DNA of 64,000 nt from an uncultured delta proteobacterium (GCA_903835685.1 CAILNX010000017.1:1-64000); one strand, 5' to 3'; shown: positions 40,092 to 49,945, counted from the stretch's first letter. Numbers and translations are program-made. The notes: generated from the letters alone by a model not told the origin.

Positions 40092-41311
40092 TCCCGGTCC
40101 TCCGAGCGCGTGCCCAGGCGTTTGGCCGGCCACAGGCCCCGGGGCCGGAAGATCATCATGAGGCACATGACCCCGCCAAAGACCAGCATGCGGTACAGCT
40201 CGAATCCCCGGAACACCTCGGGCAGGGCGATGAGGGCCAGCGCCCCCAGGATGACCCCGGGGATGGAGCCCATGCCGCCCAGGACCACCATGGCCAGGAC
40301 CATGGCCGACTCGATGAAGGTGAAGGATTCCGGGCTCACGAAGCGCATGCGGGCCGCGAAAAAGGTCCCGGCCACGCCGCCGAAGACCGCGCCCATGGCG
40401 TAGGCCAGGAGCTTGAGCAGAAAGGTGTTCACGCCCATGAGCTCGGCCGCGGTCTCGTCCTCGCGGATGGCCTCCAAGGCCCGGCCGATGCGGGAGTTGT
40501 TGATCCGGTACACGGCCACGATGGTGGCCAGGGCCAGAAGCAGGATGATGAAATAGAGGTAGATGAGCTTTTTCAGCCAGATGTGCTCGAAGGAGAACCC
40601 GCTCTCAAAACTCGGCCAGAAGATGTCCGGGGGCGGCACGCTCAAGATGCCGTTGGGGCCGTTGGTCAGGCTCATCCAGTTGTTCAGGATGATGCGCACG
40701 ATCTCGCCAAATCCCAGGGTCACGATGGCCAGATAGTCCCCGCGCATGCGCAGGGTGGGATAGCCGATGATGCACCCGGCCACGGCCGCAAGCGAGGCCG
40801 CAATGGGCAGGCAGAGCCAGAAGGACAGGTGGAAGTGCACGGCCAGGAGGGCGTAGGTGTAGGCCCCCACGCCGTAGAAGGCGATGTAGCCCAGGTCCAG
40901 CAGACCGGCCAGGCCCACCACCACGTTCAGGCCCAGGCCCAGGCAGACGTACACCAGGACATTGATGGCCACGTCCTGGGCATAGCGCTCGGTGCAGAAG
41001 GGGAAGACCAGGGCCAGGGCCAGGCCGATGGCGGCCAAAAGCGGCCGGGGCAGGGCGGAGATGAGGCCGGACAGGGAGGACCCAAGACGTTGACCGGTGC
41101 GCCGGACAGCCAGGAGCGCGGGTTTGTCCCGCAGCAGGTAGACCAGGAAGCAGAGCACGACGGGCAGGGCCACCCGCCACCAGACCGCAAAGGCGTCGGC
41201 GAAAAAGAGGCCCTCGGCCTTGATGCCCAAAAGCGGCCAGAGCAGAAGGTAGAAAAGGCCCAAGGCCAGCCCGAGGCCGAGGAGGCCCTTTCTAGACTCG
41301 GGTGTCGTCAA
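40088..41311 (-). CDS. livM: Branched-chain amino acid ABC transporter permease LivM
   Basis: Permease subunit of 407 residues, about 11 hydrophobic segments, with the family stretch GLNVVVGLAGLLDLGYIAFYGVG (quoted in part: LAGLLDLGYIAFYG). The start is TTG, preceded by GGGAGAG; it lies within the 3' end of livH (20-bp overlap). The N-terminal 110 residues extend beyond the core permease, as in E. coli LivM. Confidence 0.93.
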
Positions 41312-42194
41312 CGTTCTCTCCCATGATGCCCGTGGGCATGAAATAGAGCACCAGGATCAGGATGATGAAGGCGAACACGTCCTTGTATTCGCTGCTGATG
41401 TAGCCAGCGGCGAATATCTCCACCATGCCGATGATGAACCCGCCGAGCATGGCCCCGGTGATGTTCCCGATCCCGCCCAGGACAGCGGCGCTAAAGGCCT
41501 TGATCCCGGGCACAAATCCCATGCTGTAGTTGATGGACCCGTAGTAGAAACCGACCATGATCCCGGCGGCGGCGGCCAGGCCCGCGCCGATGGCAAAGGT
41601 CAGGCTGATGATGTGGCTTGCGTTGATGCCCACCAGGGCGGACATGGTCTTGTCCTGGGCCGTGGCCCGCATGGCCTTGCCGATGCGGGTGCGAAAGACC
41701 AGGGCGTTCAGGCCAAGGAGCAGGATCGCGGTGATGGCCACGATGAAAATCTGCATGTAGGACACCAGGATGCCGCCGACCTCGAACCCGCCCGAGGTCA
41801 TGGCCGTGGGATAGGCCCGGTCGTACACGCCCTGGGTGAGCATGAGCCCGTTCTGGAGAAAGATGGACATGCCCAGGGCCGAGAGGAGCACGGACAGGCG
41901 CGGGGACTGGCGCAGGGGCTTGTAGGCCACCTTTTCCACGCACATGGCCAGGACCGCGCAGTAGATCATGGCCAAAACCAGGGCCAGGGCGATGCAGATC
42001 ACCGGAGGCAGCCCCTGGGCCGCCAGCCAGGTGAGAAGGATCACGCCCAGGTATCCGCCAGCGGCAAAGAACTCGCCATGGGCGAAGTTGATGAGCTGGA
42101 TGATCCCGTAGACCATGGTGTAGCCCAGGGCGATCAGGGCGTACACCCCGCCCAGGGTGATCCCGTTGATGAACTGCTGGAGAAAGAATTGCAT
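41292..42194 (-). CDS. livH: Branched-chain amino acid ABC transporter permease LivH
   Basis: Permease subunit of 300 residues, eight hydrophobic segments, with the typical N-terminus FLQQFINGITLGGVYALIAL and the GGIGNITGAMLGGFIIG segment that contacts the ATPase. It pairs with LivM as a heterodimeric pore. Confidence 0.95.
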   Translation of the reverse strand: MQFFLQQFINGITLGGVYALIALGYTMVYGIIQLINFAHGEFFAAGGYLGVILLTWLAAQGLPPVICIALALVLAMIYCAVLAMCVEKVAYKPLRQSPRLSVLLSALGMSIFLQNGLMLTQGVYDRAYPTAMTSGGFEVGGILVSYMQIFIVAITAILLLGLNALVFRTRIGKAMRATAQDKTMSALVGINASHIISLTFAIGAGLAAAAGIMVGFYYGSINYSMGFVPGIKAFSAAVLGGIGNITGAMLGGFIIGMVEIFAAGYISSEYKDVFAFIILILVLYFMPTGIMGENVDDTRV

Positions 42195-42217
42195 TTTATC
42201 CGTGTGGTCCGTTGATT

Positions 42218-42245
42218 GGGCGCGGGGCCTCGAGACCCCGCGCCC
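42218..42245 (-). other. Intercistronic hairpin between livJ and livH
   Basis: A perfect 10-bp stem (GGGCGCGGGG with CCCCGCGCCC) around an 8-base loop, 18 bases after the livJ stop. No T tract follows, so it is not a simple terminator. Such hairpins commonly protect the upstream message from 3' exonucleases and keep the binding protein in excess over the permeases; that role is inferred here. Confidence 0.55.
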
Positions 42246-42262
42246 TGAAGTGGCGTCGTTTT

Positions 42263-43384
42263 CTAGTACAGCTTGCCCGTTTCCGGATTCCAGAAGTTGA
42301 TGAACTTGTCGCCCGCCACCTTCTGGATGATGTAGTTGGAGCCCGAGTCGCCGTTCTCCTTGTACTTCATGTGCTTGGAAGCGCCGTCGAAATCCAGCTT
42401 GAGCATGGCCGCCCGGACCTTGTCCGGATCAGCGGAGCCAGCGGCCTTGACGGCCATCAGATAGGCCATGGCCGAGTCGTAGGCGTAGGCCGAGTAGGCC
42501 CCGGGCTTGCCGTACTTGGCCGAGTAGGCGGCCAGGAACTTCTTGTAGGCCGGGGCGTTCTCGTCGGTGTAGCCAAAGGTCAGGTACATGCCCTCGGCGT
42601 CGGCCTTGGCGATCTCCATGAGCTGGGGATGGTACACGGCGTCCTGGCCCATGAGCGCGGCCTTGATGCCCATGCGCTTGGCCTGGATGACCATGAGCGC
42701 GCCCGTGGCCGAGTTCTGCAGGCTGATGTAGAACACTTCCGGGTTGGCTTCCTTGACCTTGGTCAGCACGGCCGAATAGTCCTTGTCGCCCTGGTTCACG
42801 TGCTCATGCCCCAGGACCTTGATCCCGGCGGCGGTTGCGCCTGCTTCCACGTTGTCGGCCAGGCCCTGGGAGTAGGAGGTCTTGTCGTCCACCACGTACA
42901 CGTTCTTGGCCTTGAGGAAGTCCTTCATGAAGGCCACGGCCGCCTTGCTCTGGTCGTCGTCGCGGCCGCAGGTGCGGTACATGTACTTGAATCCGCGCTC
43001 GGTGACCTTCTCGTTGGTGGAGGCCGGGGTGATCATGAGGATTTTGGCCTCGTCCAGGACTTCCGAGGCCGGGATGGTGGAGCTGGAGCAGTAGGAGCCG
43101 ACCACGGCCGAAACCTTCTCGTTCACCAGCTTGTTGGCCGCAGCCACGGCCTGGCGGGGATCGCAGGCGTCGTCCTGGGGCGAAAGAATAATGTCGTCAA
43201 AGCCCTTGATGCCGCCCTCGGCCTTGACCACCTCGACGGCCGTGCGCGCGCCATTGGCGATGTCATTGCCGTCGGCCGCGTACTGGCCGGTCAGGGGGCT
43301 CTGGCTGCCCAGCTTCAAGGCCCCGGCATAAGCCGCGCCGCTGAAAAGTGCGACAACCAGCGTCGCGAGAACAATACGTTTCAT
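42263..43384 (-). CDS. livJ: Branched-chain amino acid ABC transporter binding protein
   Basis: Periplasmic type I solute-binding protein of 373 residues. Signal peptide 1-20 (MKRIVLATLVV..., cleaved after AAYA), then the receptor fold with PLTGQYAADGNDIANGA and the family's disulfide-type cysteines (DACDPRQA, GSYCSSST). Within the liv operon, so likely Leu/Ile/Val or a related amino acid; exact ligand unknown. Confidence 0.93.
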   Translation of the reverse strand: MKRIVLATLVVALFSGAAYAGALKLGSQSPLTGQYAADGNDIANGARTAVEVVKAEGGIKGFDDIILSPQDDACDPRQAVAAANKLVNEKVSAVVGSYCSSSTIPASEVLDEAKILMITPASTNEKVTERGFKYMYRTCGRDDDQSKAAVAFMKDFLKAKNVYVVDDKTSYSQGLADNVEAGATAAGIKVLGHEHVNQGDKDYSAVLTKVKEANPEVFYISLQNSATGALMVIQAKRMGIKAALMGQDAVYHPQLMEIAKADAEGMYLTFGYTDENAPAYKKFLAAYSAKYGKPGAYSAYAYDSAMAYLMAVKAAGSADPDKVRAAMLKLDFDGASKHMKYKENGDSGSNYIIQKVAGDKFINFWNPETGKLY

Positions 43385-43407
43385 GCCTTGTCTCCTCCTT
43401 GGTCAAG

Positions 43408-44169
43408 TCAGTTGGCGTTTCCGAGATATGCTTCGATCACCTGGGGATGGCGCTGGATCTGCTCCGGGCTCCCTTCGGCGATCTTCACTCCATGATCCAG
43501 GACCACGATGCGCTGGCAGATGCCCATGACCACCTTCATGTCGTGTTCGACCATGAGCACGTTGACGCCCGCAGCCGCGATGCGCCGGATGGTGGCCATG
43601 AGCTCCAGGCTTTCGGAGGGGTTTAAGCCTGCGGCTGGTTCGTCCAGGAGGATGGTCTGGGGCTCCGAGGCCAGGGCCCGGGCGATCTCCAGGCGGCGCT
43701 GCAACCCGTAGGGCAGGTTGGCCGCGATTTCCTGGGCGAAGCCGCCCAAGCCCGCAAAGGTGAGGGCCTCCAGGGACTTCTCCCGGATGCGGGCCTCCTC
43801 CTGGCGCTGGCCCCGGGTGCGTAGCACGGCCCCGAACACCCCGGCCTTGGACCGGCAATGCTGGGCCACCATGACGTTCTCCAGGGCGGTCATGTTCTGG
43901 AAGAGGCGGATGTTCTGGAAGGTCCGGGCTATCCCCAGGGCCAGGATCTGGTGGGGCCGAAGCCCCAGGATGCTCCGCCCGTTGTAGGAGGCCTGGCCGT
44001 CGCTGGTGCGATAGACCCCGGTGATGACGTTGAACACCGTGGTCTTGCCCGCGCCGTTGGGTCCGATAAGCCCGACGATCTCCCCGTGGTCCATGGCGAA
44101 ACTGACCTCGGAGAGGGCCTGCAAACCGCCGAAACGGACGCTGATATCGGTGAGAGTGAGCCCTTCCAT
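43408..44169 (-). CDS. livG: Branched-chain amino acid ABC transporter ATPase LivG
   Basis: First ATPase of the importer, 253 residues: Walker A GPNGAGKTT, the family insert around RTFQNIRLFQNMTALENV, signature LPYGLQRRLEIARA, Walker B ILLDEPAAGLNPSE. It is the promoter-proximal gene here (order livG-J-H-M-F), unlike the E. coli order. The ATG has no clear ribosome site, but a promoter-like TATGAT lies nine bases upstream. Confidence 0.93.
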   Translation of the reverse strand: MEGLTLTDISVRFGGLQALSEVSFAMDHGEIVGLIGPNGAGKTTVFNVITGVYRTSDGQASYNGRSILGLRPHQILALGIARTFQNIRLFQNMTALENVMVAQHCRSKAGVFGAVLRTRGQRQEEARIREKSLEALTFAGLGGFAQEIAANLPYGLQRRLEIARALASEPQTILLDEPAAGLNPSESLELMATIRRIAAAGVNVLMVEHDMKVVMGICQRIVVLDHGVKIAEGSPEQIQRHPQVIEAYLGNAN

Positions 44170-44178
44170 GACCGGCCA

Positions 44179-44208
44179 ATCATACTGGAAAGGGAGGGTG
44201 AAAAGCAA
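44179..44208 (-). promoter_or_regulatory. Candidate promoter of the liv operon
   Basis: On the minus strand TTGCTT (44203-44208) and TATGAT (44179-44184) are separated by 18 bases. Transcription would start at or within a base or two of the livG ATG, giving a leaderless or nearly leaderless message. This fits the absence of a ribosome binding site, but is only a sequence match. Confidence 0.35.
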
Positions 44209-44356
44209 GGGGGAATCGGGGTTTTGGGCCTTCCATCCCCTGGTTTGGATTGCCAAAATTGTGAAGAAATGGGCCGGGCTGGGGATTCTGAACAACGGCC
44301 CGAATGAGCGGGTGCGGACAGAATATTGTTCGGTTCAGTAGGCCTGGCCGAGGGCC

Positions 44357-44391
44357 AAAAAAAGCAGCCCCGGGACAGGCCCGGGGCTGCT
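44357..44391 (-). terminator. Terminator of the apr-qmo locus
   Basis: A 12-bp stem (AGCAGCCCCGGG with CCCGGGGCTGCT) around a 5-base loop, followed on the minus strand by seven T residues. It begins 26 bases after the qmoD stop. Confidence 0.88.
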
Positions 44392-44416
44392 GAGTGAGCG
44401 TCAGGTCTTTGAAGGT

Positions 44417-45085
44417 CTACCAGCCGGAGTCGGCAAAGGGGTCGGACGCGCCGCCTGAGAACCCGAAGTCGGTGCCCGCAGCCTCTTCGGCCGGAGCGCC
44501 GCCCGAACCGGCATCGCCAGCCGCGGCCGCGCCCGGGGCCGCGCCAGCCACGCCAGCCACGACCACGCCTTCCTTCTTGACCTTGTCGATCTGGGCCAGA
44601 AGCTCGTCGAGCTTCTTCATGTACCCGTCCATCTTGGTGCTGGACACTTCCAGCTTCTGATCGCCCTGGGCGGCCTGGGCCTCGAAGGTCTTGAGCTTGG
44701 CCTTGGCTGCGGCCAGGTCATCGGAGAGCTTCTTGGTCTCGGCCTCCAGCTCCGTGATCTTGGCCTCCTGCGCGGCCACGGTCTTCTTGTACTCGACCAT
44801 CTTGGTCATGACTTCCTGGGCCTGGGCCAGGTCGTCGTCGCCCATGGCCTGGATGGACACTTTCTGTCCCAGGCTGGCGATCTCGCCCTTGCTGAACTTG
44901 GTCAGCTCGGGGTTCTGCTCGTAGATGTAGGCCTTGGACAGCGAGGACGCGAAGGGAATCACGTCCGCGTCCACCTGGGCTTGGGTCAGAAAGCTCAACA
45001 GCTCCACGACACCGGCGTCGGACGCATCGCCCCCTCTTAAGCAGGACACGAAAGTGGTCATGGGGAATACTTTGGCTTCAGCCAT
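44417..45085 (-). CDS. qmoD: Qmo-associated protein QmoD
   Basis: A 222-residue cytoplasmic protein at the end of the qmo cluster, in the position of D. vulgaris DVU0851 (QmoD), whose loss together with qmoABC affects sulfate growth. Residues 1-90 form a small globular region (MTTFVSCLRGGDASDAG), 90-165 a coiled coil (heptads of Glu, Lys and Leu), and the tail is Ala/Gly-rich, ending GASDPFADSGW. No cofactor motif is seen. Assignment rests on gene order and size. Confidence 0.82.
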   Translation of the reverse strand: MAEAKVFPMTTFVSCLRGGDASDAGVVELLSFLTQAQVDADVIPFASSLSKAYIYEQNPELTKFSKGEIASLGQKVSIQAMGDDDLAQAQEVMTKMVEYKKTVAAQEAKITELEAETKKLSDDLAAAKAKLKTFEAQAAQGDQKLEVSSTKMDGYMKKLDELLAQIDKVKKEGVVVAGVAGAAPGAAAAGDAGSGGAPAEEAAGTDFGFSGGASDPFADSGW

Positions 45086-45147
45086 TGGGCGCCTCCTTAT
45101 GGATTCACGCTACTTTGTTTCGTTTCATTCAGCCAGTTACGCCAGGG

Positions 45148-46392
45148 TCAGATCATGGGAATACGGCCGATCTTGCGGGCGTAGGCCAGGGCCGCCGTCC
45201 GGTAGACCAGGTGCCCGAGCTTGGACCAGGGCAGGTATCCGATGAGCATGAACACGGCCACCAAATGGAAGAAGTACATCGGGTAGGCCATTCCGGGCCA
45301 GCACACCAGGCGCAGAAGCTCGCTCATGACCCCAGTCAGGGCCACGGTCCAGATCATGCCCAGGAGGTACCAGTCGTAGAACGACGAGCCCTGCTTGGCG
45401 TTGTCCAGGCCCATGCGGCGTTTGGTCAAGAGGGTGAGCCCGATGAGCAGCGCCACCGCACCGGCGTTGGCCAGAAGCTTCACCGGGTTGAACAGGGACA
45501 GCGGGGTGTCCCCAAAGGCGTGCAGGATGGTCAGGAACACGCCGTCGAGGCCCATCTTGTGCAGCACAAAGCCGCCCCAGTGAGCCCCGGCCACGGTTCC
45601 GGTGACCACCATGAGGGCCAGGAAGGCGTAGAACACCAGCAGATGGCCCTTGACCCGGCTCTGGGTCTCTTCTTCCTGTCCGCATTCCTTGAAACGGCTG
45701 TGCACGGCCACTTCGTTCTTGATGGTGTCCACCACGCACTTGCAGAAGCAGGGCTCCTTGGTGCGGCCGACCACAAAGGTCTTGGGCAGGGACTTGAAGG
45801 ACTGCATGAGGCTTGCGCAGCCCTTGTAGAAGGTGAAGACCACGAAGAGGAAGAGCAGGCTGAATATCGGGTCGATGGTGAAGTCGCCCGGGAAGAGCCC
45901 GCCGTACCACACGCGTCCGCCGGTGGCCACCACCTTGCCTGCTGCGTCGAACAGCGGGAAGGCCGTGCCCAGGGTGGCCGCGCGCGCGACCCAGATGAGC
46001 AGGTAGATGGCCGCCGGGATGGCGATGAGGATGGGCAGGAACTTGGACGAGCTCATCCAGGTGCCGATGATGGAAGGCTGGGCCAGCTTGCGGTAGGCCA
46101 TGTTGCGCAGGGCGGCCAGAAGGTCGCCGGGCTTGGCCCCGCGCGGACATAAGTCCGAGCAGGTTCCGCAGTTGTGGCAGAGCCAGATGTCTATGTCGTT
46201 GACCAGGCGGTCTTTCAAGCCCCATTGAGCCCAGACCATCTCCTTGCGGGGATAGGGGTCGTCGGCCGGAGACAGGGGGCAGACCACGCTGCAGGTCGCG
46301 CACTGGTAGCATTTTTTCAGGGATTCGCCCCCGACCTCCTGCAGCTCCTTGACGAACTTCAGGTCCGGTTGAACCCTTACAGCATTCGACAT
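45148..46392 (-). CDS. qmoC: Quinone-interacting membrane oxidoreductase subunit C
   Basis: Fusion of an HdrC-like iron-sulfur domain and a membrane cytochrome b-like domain, 414 residues. Two [4Fe-4S] motifs are in the first 95 residues (CYQCATCSVVCP and CHNCGTCSDLCP). Six hydrophobic helices follow, with His residues in helices (for example TILHAFGD and MYFFHLVAVFM) that can bind heme b. This subunit contacts menaquinone and hands electrons to QmoA/B. It lies 13 bp after qmoB. Confidence 0.95.
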   Translation of the reverse strand: MSNAVRVQPDLKFVKELQEVGGESLKKCYQCATCSVVCPLSPADDPYPRKEMVWAQWGLKDRLVNDIDIWLCHNCGTCSDLCPRGAKPGDLLAALRNMAYRKLAQPSIIGTWMSSSKFLPILIAIPAAIYLLIWVARAATLGTAFPLFDAAGKVVATGGRVWYGGLFPGDFTIDPIFSLLFLFVVFTFYKGCASLMQSFKSLPKTFVVGRTKEPCFCKCVVDTIKNEVAVHSRFKECGQEEETQSRVKGHLLVFYAFLALMVVTGTVAGAHWGGFVLHKMGLDGVFLTILHAFGDTPLSLFNPVKLLANAGAVALLIGLTLLTKRRMGLDNAKQGSSFYDWYLLGMIWTVALTGVMSELLRLVCWPGMAYPMYFFHLVAVFMLIGYLPWSKLGHLVYRTAALAYARKIGRIPMI

Positions 46393-46405
46393 GGTGGGTA
46401 ACCTC

Positions 46406-48691
46406 CTAATAGCCCTTGAAGGGGTTCGGTCCGAACTTCTTGATCACGTTCTCCATGAACGACTCGATCAAGGCGGGAATCTTGTCGTACTCGTCGATGG
46501 AGACTTCGTACTGCTCCACACGCTCGGCTTCCACGCCCAGGCGCTGAAGCGACTCGGCGATGTTGATCTTGCGGCGGTTGCAGAGCTCCGAACCCTTCAC
46601 GAAGTGGCACTGGTAGTCGTCACCGTACTTGCAGCCCAGGAGCATGACCCCGTCAATGCCCTTGGACATGGCGTCAGCCACCCAGATGGCGTTGACCGAA
46701 CCCAGGCAGCGCACCGGGAGGAAGCGGACGTAAGGATTCCACTTCTTGCCCCGGAAGGCGGCCATGTCCAGGGCCGGGTAGGCGTCGTTTTCGCAGACCA
46801 GGACCACGACCCGGGGGCCGCCCAGGGCGAAGGTGTCCGGGACCTGGACTTCCTTGATGGCCGAACCCATCTGGTCGATGTTGTAGTTCTCAAAGGAGAT
46901 GACCCGCTCGGGGCAGGCGCCCATGCAGGTGCCGCAGCGGCGGCAGCGGGTCGGATTGGGCTTGGGCGTTCCCTTCTCGTCGTCGTCCAGGGCCCCGAAG
47001 GGACATTCCTCGGTGCAGCGTTTGCACTGGGTGCAGCGCTGGAAGTTGAACACCGGGGCGGACAGGTCGCCGGAACGGGGATGCACGGCCACGCCACGGT
47101 TGGCCGAGTTGATGCACTGGATGGCCTTCATGGTCGCGCCAGCCGCATCGTCGTAGGCCGTGGCCAGGGTCATGGGCTGGCGCACGCAGCCAGCCGCGTA
47201 CACGCCCGTGCGGCGGGTCTCGTAGGGGAAGCAGATGTAGTTGGAGTCCGCGAACCCGTCGAACAGCTCCAGGTCCGGGAAGGCCGGACCCTGGCGGTAT
47301 TGCAGGTTGATGGTGGGCTCCAGGGCCGTGACCGGGACCATGCCCGTGGGCAGGACCACCAGGTCGGCTTTCAACTCGATGTTTTCGCCCAGCAGGGTGT
47401 TCTTGGCCGTGACCAGGATACCGCCGTCGCCGTCCTGGGCGATCTCGGTGATATCGGCCTTGGACAGCATCACCCCCGGGTTGTCCTGGGCCGCGCGGTA
47501 GTAGCGCTCGTTGATGCCCGGGACCATCATGTGGTCGTAGAGGATGTAGGCCGAGGCGTCGGCGTTCTTTTCCCTCACGTATCCGGCCTGCTTGAGGGCC
47601 ACCAGGCTGTTCAGCTCGGAGCTGTAGGCCAGGTGCTTGGCGGACTCCATGTTCTTGTACACAAAGGCCGTCTCGCAGGCGTCGCCCGTCTTGGGGGCTT
47701 CGGCCGGAGCGGCTGCGGCGGCAGCCTGGGCCGCGGCCAGGGCAGCCTCGGCGGCCTTGACCGCCATGGACACGTCCAGGAGGAAGGCCACGGTGGCCGG
47801 GGCCTTGCCGTCAGAGGGCCGGGTGATGGCCCCCTTCTTGGCCATGGCCTCGAACTCGGCCGTGGTCACCACGTTCTTGAACTTGCCGTAGCCCATGGGC
47901 GCGAGGAAGCTGCCCTCGATGGGCTTCCAGCCCGTGGCCAGGACCACCGCGCCGATGGGGAGCTGCTCTTCGCCAGCGCCGGAAGTCACCGTGGCCGTGT
48001 ACAGGCCCGGCGCGCCTTCCAGCTTGGCCAGGGCGGCCGAGGTGTACACCTTGATCTTGGAGTTGGCGGTGACGTCGGCGATGAGCTTGTCCACGCCGGT
48101 GTCCTGGGCCTGGGTGAAGGGGTAGGTCATGGGGAAGGTTTTCAGCATCCCGGCCGCCTTGCCGCCGAGAGCCGCGTCCTTTTCCACCAGGATCACGTTG
48201 TGCCCCATCTTGGCCGCGTTCAGCGCGGCGTTCAAACCCGTGAATCCGCCGCCCAGGACCAGGATGTCCTTGTTGGTCACAGGGATTTCCGGGTTGGGGT
48301 TCTTGCTTTTGAGGCATTTGATGATCCCCATCCGGGAGTAGTCCTTGGCCATGGTCTGGAGCAGGTCCGGGAAGGTCGGGTCGGCCTGAAAGGACCACAC
48401 GCACTGTTCCCGTAAGTTGACCCGCTCGACCTGGGTGGCGCCGAACTTGAAGACGTCCCATTTGGACCGGGGGGAGCAGGCGCAGAGCACCACTCCGTCC
48501 AGGCCCTCGGCAGCGATGTCCGCGGCCACCATGTCCACGCCCTCCGGGGCGCAGAGCACGGCCGAGGTCTTCACCACTGCGCACTGGGACGAGTATTTGC
48601 CGTTTGTGAGGTGCTCGGCCAAGGCCTGGGTATCCAGGCTTTTGGCCAGCTCGCATCCTTCGCAGATATATACGCCAAGCTTTTCAGCCAT
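46406..48691 (-). CDS. qmoB: Quinone-interacting membrane oxidoreductase subunit B
   Basis: A 761-residue HdrA-like flavoprotein. FAD-binding GGGFTGLNAALNAA near residue 148, two [4Fe-4S] motifs (CTQCKRCTEECPFG and CRRCGTCMGACPE) near 560-600 and a C-terminal MvhD-like domain (FLPVRCLGSVNAIWV, LLGCKYGDDYQCHF). Between the flavin halves, around residues 315-340, an Ala-rich stretch (AALAAAQAAAAAAP) replaces the cysteine segment seen in QmoA. It is 3 bp after qmoA. Confidence 0.95.
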   Translation of the reverse strand: MAEKLGVYICEGCELAKSLDTQALAEHLTNGKYSSQCAVVKTSAVLCAPEGVDMVAADIAAEGLDGVVLCACSPRSKWDVFKFGATQVERVNLREQCVWSFQADPTFPDLLQTMAKDYSRMGIIKCLKSKNPNPEIPVTNKDILVLGGGFTGLNAALNAAKMGHNVILVEKDAALGGKAAGMLKTFPMTYPFTQAQDTGVDKLIADVTANSKIKVYTSAALAKLEGAPGLYTATVTSGAGEEQLPIGAVVLATGWKPIEGSFLAPMGYGKFKNVVTTAEFEAMAKKGAITRPSDGKAPATVAFLLDVSMAVKAAEAALAAAQAAAAAAPAEAPKTGDACETAFVYKNMESAKHLAYSSELNSLVALKQAGYVREKNADASAYILYDHMMVPGINERYYRAAQDNPGVMLSKADITEIAQDGDGGILVTAKNTLLGENIELKADLVVLPTGMVPVTALEPTINLQYRQGPAFPDLELFDGFADSNYICFPYETRRTGVYAAGCVRQPMTLATAYDDAAGATMKAIQCINSANRGVAVHPRSGDLSAPVFNFQRCTQCKRCTEECPFGALDDDEKGTPKPNPTRCRRCGTCMGACPERVISFENYNIDQMGSAIKEVQVPDTFALGGPRVVVLVCENDAYPALDMAAFRGKKWNPYVRFLPVRCLGSVNAIWVADAMSKGIDGVMLLGCKYGDDYQCHFVKGSELCNRRKINIAESLQRLGVEAERVEQYEVSIDEYDKIPALIESFMENVIKKFGPNPFKGY

Positions 48692-48694
48692 CGC

Positions 48695-49945
48695 TTACCT
48701 CCCTGACACGCTTTGAATGGCGCGAAGCGCCGCTCCGGTTCCGGTCTGGGCGGACTTCATGACATCCAGCGGCATTTTGGCGCAACCAGAGGGGATGAAG
48801 CCGGATTCTTCGCCGCCGATGATGAAGCCCTGCTCGTCCTGGGGGACTTTGAGCCCGAGCTTCTGGCCCGCCACGCTGGGCTGCATGCCCGTGGCCAGAA
48901 CCACCAGGTCGAAATGCTCCCTGGACTTGATTCCGGTCACCGCGTCCTCCACGGTCACCACCACGTCGCGGTTGTGGTGGTCCTCGACGATCTCGGCCAC
49001 CTTGCCCTTGACCAGTTTCAGCTTGGAATCAGCCAGGATGCGGTTCTTGAAGTTCTCGTAGCGGCCGGGGGTGCGCAGGTCGATGTAGTAGATGACCACT
49101 TCGGCCTCGGCGTCCCGGGCGCGGATGTAGGCCGCATGCTTGAGGGAAGCCATGCAGCAGATGTAGGAACAGTAGTTCAAGTGGTTCTCGTCGCGGGAAC
49201 CGGCGCACTGCACAAAGGCGATCTTCTTGGGGGCCTTCTTGTCCGAGGGGCGGAGGATTTTGCCCTCGGTGGGACCGGCCGGAGCGGCCAGGCGCTCCAA
49301 CTGCATGTTGGTGATCACGTTCTTGATGTGACCGCCGCCCAGATTGGTCAGCTTCTTCACATCATAGGGCTTCCATCCCGTGGCCATGACCACGGAGCCC
49401 ACCGGGATCTCGATGATCTTTTCCTGGTCGTCCAGGTCGATGGCGTCGTAGGGGCAGGCCGCCTTGATCTTGGCCAGTTCGGCCTTGTCGCACCTTACGG
49501 CGTCGAGCACGTAGCGCATGGGGAAGGCGTGCACATGGGGCTTGTACACGGCCTTGCGGCTGCACAGCCCGAACTCGAACTCGTTCTCCATGGTCGTGCT
49601 GGCGGCTTTCTCGCACTCGCCGCAGGCCGTGCACTTCTCATTCACGTAGCGGGGGACGATCTTCACCGTGGCGATATAGTTGCCCGGGGTTCCGCTGATG
49701 GAGACCAGTTCGGCCATGGTGCGGACCTTGACCAGGGGGTTGTTGCGGATGCGCTGGAACTGAATCTCCAGGCCGCAGGTCGGCGGGCACAGCTTGGGGA
49801 AATATTGGTTGAGCTGTGCGACCCGACCCCCGAGGTAGGGGTTTTTCTCAATAATGAAGACCTCGTGCCCGACTTCAGCGGCCTCCAAGGCGGCGGTGAT
49901 CCCTGCGAATCCCCCGCCTACGACGAGTATGCTGTTATTTGACAT
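48695..49945 (-). CDS. qmoA: Quinone-interacting membrane oxidoreductase subunit A
   Basis: A 416-residue HdrA-like flavoprotein. FAD motif VVGGGFAGITAALEA at residues 7-20, a CTACGECEKAA segment near 130 and a cysteine cluster CSYICCMASLKHAA near 260. It starts at MSNNSILV with GGGAGG-like purines upstream; the longer frame reaches into the intergenic hairpin region. First gene of the qmo set, 150 bp after aprA. Confidence 0.95.
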   Translation of the reverse strand: MSNNSILVVGGGFAGITAALEAAEVGHEVFIIEKNPYLGGRVAQLNQYFPKLCPPTCGLEIQFQRIRNNPLVKVRTMAELVSISGTPGNYIATVKIVPRYVNEKCTACGECEKAASTTMENEFEFGLCSRKAVYKPHVHAFPMRYVLDAVRCDKAELAKIKAACPYDAIDLDDQEKIIEIPVGSVVMATGWKPYDVKKLTNLGGGHIKNVITNMQLERLAAPAGPTEGKILRPSDKKAPKKIAFVQCAGSRDENHLNYCSYICCMASLKHAAYIRARDAEAEVVIYYIDLRTPGRYENFKNRILADSKLKLVKGKVAEIVEDHHNRDVVVTVEDAVTGIKSREHFDLVVLATGMQPSVAGQKLGLKVPQDEQGFIIGGEESGFIPSGCAKMPLDVMKSAQTGTGAALRAIQSVSGR

